From the NCBI RefSeq assembly GCF_008704205.1, contig NZ_VXLC01000003.1:62001-126000 (forward strand): a stretch of 64,000 nt of DNA, written 5' to 3'. A program made the position numbers and the translations under genes. The stretch is from Nocardia colli. Its GTDB lineage: Bacteria > Actinomycetota > Actinomycetes > Mycobacteriales > Mycobacteriaceae. Positions 61,680 to 64,000 of this stretch are shown here, piece after piece; position 1 is the first letter of the stretch, and every line of letters begins with the position of its first letter. Under the pieces are notes generated by a model, which was not told the origin of the DNA, ran no database searches, and saw nothing but the letters and a program-made list of their open reading frames with translations.

Positions 61680-61748
61680 TGTCGCACCTCCATTGGCGAA
61701 CCTGCCGCGTGATGGCACTCACTCTTGCATACTCGAGCCGGACTAAAC

Positions 61749-61761
61749 TGAGCAAAGCTCA
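61749..61761. promoter_or_regulatory. Palindrome between ABC1 and TetR genes
   Basis: TGAGC-AAA-GCTCA, perfect 5-bp arms, 30 nt before the TetR ATG. The part CTGAGCAAAG recurs inverted at 62445-62454 before the PucR-like gene. Confidence 0.5.
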
Positions 61762-61791
61762 TTTTCGAGCACGAGCAGGCAGGAGTACGCG

Positions 61792-62421
61792 ATGCCGCCG
61801 AAAGCCGCAGGAGAGCGCCGCCGTCCGACCCAGGAACGCGCCAAAGCCACCCGGGAACACATCCTCGACACCGCCGCGCAGCTGTTCGGCGAACGCGGCA
61901 TCGCCAACACTTCGACGAACCGGATCGCGACCGCGGCCGGGGTGAGCATCGGCACCGTCTACCGCTACTTCACCGACCGTTCGGTCATGGTCGAAGAGCT
62001 GCTCCGGCGCTTGCTCGAAAATGTCGAGCGACGCTTCTCCCAGCGGGTATTCGGCCTCGGGGAGCGGCCGACCGACGAGATGATCTACGGCGTCCTGTCC
62101 GTCATCGCCGACGAGTTGGTCGAAAACGCCCTGCTGGTGCGGGCGCTGGTCGCCGGGGTGCAGTTCTACAACAGCGGCATCCCCGAGTTCGAACCCCGCC
62201 TGCGGCTGCTGATGAAGGTACTGGTGATCCAGATGCTCGGTCCCGGCGACGACCACGAGTACGACCTGATGACGTTCGTGCTGATCAACACCGGTTTCGC
62301 GGCGGTGCTGCGGGCCAGTGCGCTGGAGGTGGACGCGGAGTCCCGCGCGGAGTCGCTGCGCATGACCGCCCGGATGATGGCTGCCTGGATCGACGCCGAA
62401 ATCATGGCCGTCGAAAAGTGA
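61792..62421 (+). CDS. TetR-family regulator
   Basis: 209-residue repressor starting MPPKAAGERRRPTQERAKAT. HTH is STNRIATAAGVSIGTVYRYF; the C-terminal domain is of TetR_C type. ATG at 61792. It is likely to regulate itself and the divergent ABC1-kinase gene through the palindrome at 61749. Confidence 0.87.
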   Translation: MPPKAAGERRRPTQERAKATREHILDTAAQLFGERGIANTSTNRIATAAGVSIGTVYRYFTDRSVMVEELLRRLLENVERRFSQRVFGLGERPTDEMIYGVLSVIADELVENALLVRALVAGVQFYNSGIPEFEPRLRLLMKVLVIQMLGPGDDHEYDLMTFVLINTGFAAVLRASALEVDAESRAESLRMTARMMAAWIDAEIMAVEK

Positions 62422-62539
62422 GCACCTCGCTAGGTACGTCCGCACTTTGCTCAGCCCGAACCCCGCGTTGATCCATCGATTCCCCTGGTAACCGGCTGCG
62501 AGTGCGCTTGCGGGCAGTGTGCGCAAAGAGGAGTAGAAG

Positions 62540-63781
62540 GTGAGCGCCCGCTCGGTTTACCGTTGCTTCCACGAGGAAATGGCAAGGAGGCCACCGGTGA
62601 CGATCGAGAGTCTCGACCGACCCGAGCTCGGTGTGCTCGGGCGACAGATTTCGTTGTCGGCGCGCGATCTGGACGCGCTGACCCGCACCGTGATCGACCA
62701 CGTCGCGGCGGCCGGGCCGTTTTCCGGCGCCGCGCTGCATGGTGAGGTCAAAATCGTTGTGCGCATCTGCCTCGACTGGCTGATCCATCGGTTGAACGGG
62801 CATCCCGGGCCCGTGAGCACCGACAGTCTCGAGGCCGCGGCGGCAGGGTGCGCCCATGCCGGGATTCCGATCGATACGGTGCTGCGAGCCGTGAACGAGG
62901 CGTTCAAGTCCGGGCTCGATCTGATCGCTCGGCTGGAGCCCGCGGACACGGTCGGTGTCGTCACCGCGATCGGGCGAGTAGTCGAGTTGTCCAAGTTGGT
63001 CACCGGCGCGGTGAGCAAGGCTTACGTCCGGGAGTACAAAGCCGACGCTGCCGAGCATCAGACCGCGACGCACAACCTGACTTCCGCGCTGCTCGGCGGT
63101 CAGCCGCCGGCGCACGATTTGCTGGTTGCCGCAGAGTATTTCGTGCTCGCCCTCGCGGTGCCCGCGCATCCCGACGAGGACCGGCCCGGGCTCGATCGGC
63201 AGGTCGTCGCCCGGCGCAAGCTGCGCCGGTTGCAATCGGCGCTCGCGGCGCTGCTCGATGGTGCGGCGCTGTCGTTGCTGTCCGTCGACGGGGGAACTGT
63301 GCTCGTGCCGTGTACCGCGAGCACCGATGCCGAACTCGACGGGCTGGTGCGGGCGTTGGCCGAGGCGGCGCTGGTGCCGATCACCGCGACCGTGGTGAAC
63401 GCGCGGCCCGAGGAGGTGCCGACCGCGGCTCGGCAGGCGCACGAACTTCTCGATACCGCGCAACGGATGGGGCTCGACCCCGGCCTGCATCGATTCGCCG
63501 AATTGGCGTTGCAACACCAGCTCAGCCGCCCCGGGATCGCCCGTGAGGTGCTCGGCAACCATCTCACGCCGTTGGACGAGCATCCGGAACTGCGCGACAC
63601 CTTGCAGATCTACATCGACGTCGATCTGAGCAGGTTGCGCGCGGCCGAACGCCTTGGCGTGCATCCGAATACGGTCGACTATCGGCTGCGGCGGATCGGT
63701 GAGCTGACCGGGTTCGATCCGGCCCGGGCGAGTGGATTGTGGTATCTGCGTTCGGCATTGATCGCCCGACAGCTTGCTTGA
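62540..63781 (+). CDS. PucR-family transcriptional regulator
   Basis: 413-residue protein. Residues about 20-170 are a RsbRD-like N-terminal domain; 190-330 a GGDEF-like domain of the PucR type; 360-410 a HTH_30 (LRAAERLGVHPNTVDYRLRRI). GTG at 62540 with GAGGAG. Such proteins are common stand-alone regulators in Nocardia and Mycobacterium; targets are unknown. Confidence 0.83.
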   Translation: MSARSVYRCFHEEMARRPPVTIESLDRPELGVLGRQISLSARDLDALTRTVIDHVAAAGPFSGAALHGEVKIVVRICLDWLIHRLNGHPGPVSTDSLEAAAAGCAHAGIPIDTVLRAVNEAFKSGLDLIARLEPADTVGVVTAIGRVVELSKLVTGAVSKAYVREYKADAAEHQTATHNLTSALLGGQPPAHDLLVAAEYFVLALAVPAHPDEDRPGLDRQVVARRKLRRLQSALAALLDGAALSLLSVDGGTVLVPCTASTDAELDGLVRALAEAALVPITATVVNARPEEVPTAARQAHELLDTAQRMGLDPGLHRFAELALQHQLSRPGIAREVLGNHLTPLDEHPELRDTLQIYIDVDLSRLRAAERLGVHPNTVDYRLRRIGELTGFDPARASGLWYLRSALIARQLA

Positions 63782-63930
63782 TCCGGTCGGGTAGTAGGCA
63801 ACTGTGCCAAAACGACCGGCCCGATAGCTGTGAGCTGTCCAGTTCCGTGCCGTGCGCAGGTCTTTCCTGCCTGATGATCGTTAGCGTCGTAGCCGAACCG
63901 GAATTCGGTCATCGGCCGGCAGGAGGACAT

Positions 63931-64000
63931 GTGCGCACTGCGTTCCGCGACCCCGTGATTCCCGACGGCGAGAAATCCGTGTATGCCGTCGGCGTCCCCG
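63931..64000 (+). CDS. 5' end of an unknown gene (cut by the window edge)
   Basis: GTG at 63931 preceded by AGGAGG opens a frame without stop to the window end (VRTAFRDPVIPDGEKSVYAV). The overlapping ATG at 63929 stops after nine codons, so the GTG is the better start. 23 residues are too few for a family call. The 149 nt before it have no clear element. Confidence 0.45.
   Translation, partial: MRTAFRDPVIPDGEKSVYAVGVP

Noticed and set aside
1..64000. CRISPR arrays, tRNA or rRNA genes, insertion sequences
   Set aside because: No regularly spaced repeats, cloverleaf-like segments, rRNA segments or transposase-like proteins with terminal repeats were noticed on reading.

Overview
The window is high-GC, gene-dense actinobacterial DNA, most likely from a mycolic-acid-containing Nocardiaceae member (Nocardia or a close relative). 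The basis is an MspA-type porin (11487-12143), an antigen-85-like secreted esterase (55502-56524), two P450s, five TetR regulators, and many 4-nt ATGA/GTGA gene overlaps with GTG or TTG starts. No rRNA, tRNA, CRISPR array, insertion sequence or replication origin was seen.

Region 1 (1-8129) is a phenylacetate catabolic locus. A minus-strand operon paaF-paaG-paaA-paaB-paaC-paaD-paaE (the last cut by the window edge) faces a PaaR-like TetR gene and a plus-strand paaZ-EthD-paaI operon. Similar palindromes lie in both operon promoters. The paaI gene appears to have lost about 40 codons, including its catalytic motif. Region 2 (8150-13408) holds hypothetical membrane and secreted proteins, an MspA porin and a GNAT enzyme.

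Region 3 (13442-19987) looks biosynthetic. A three-gene operon (glutamine-synthetase-like ligase, class B asparagine synthase, PLP decarboxylase) is divergent from a P450. Next come a BCCT transporter, a GH1 glycosidase, a GH25 lysin-like protein, and an SDR gene flanked by two TetR genes (20009-26695).

Region 4 (26771-42610) is the most unusual part. The minus-strand set is an AsnRS-like amide synthetase, a stand-alone FMN glutamate-synthase domain, a ketopantoate-reductase-like dehydrogenase, a cupin, an SMP-30 protein and a fold-III PLP enzyme. The plus-strand set is an LLM flavin enzyme, an MFS exporter, a B12-binding mutase subunit, an ATP-grasp ligase, a PP-loop ATPase, a glutamate-mutase catalytic-subunit homologue, a second ATP-grasp ligase and a cation/proton antiporter. 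These look like a pathway that isomerises glutamate (or a close analogue) to a branched amino acid and joins it by ATP-dependent amide bonds without an NRPS. An 18-bp dyad motif occurs once in the divergent promoter region of Region 3 and twice in that of Region 4, suggesting one regulon.

Region 5 (42767-64000) is mixed: a secreted peptidase-like hydrolase, a cyclase-family enzyme, an ABC exporter with a NarL-type two-component system, a hydrolase/DUF1048 pair under palindromic operators, a 2-hydroxyacid dehydrogenase, a secreted phosphoesterase, a TetR/P450/ferredoxin set, a DHA2 exporter, an SRPBCC-acyl-CoA-synthetase fusion, an ABC1 kinase, and TetR and PucR-like regulators.
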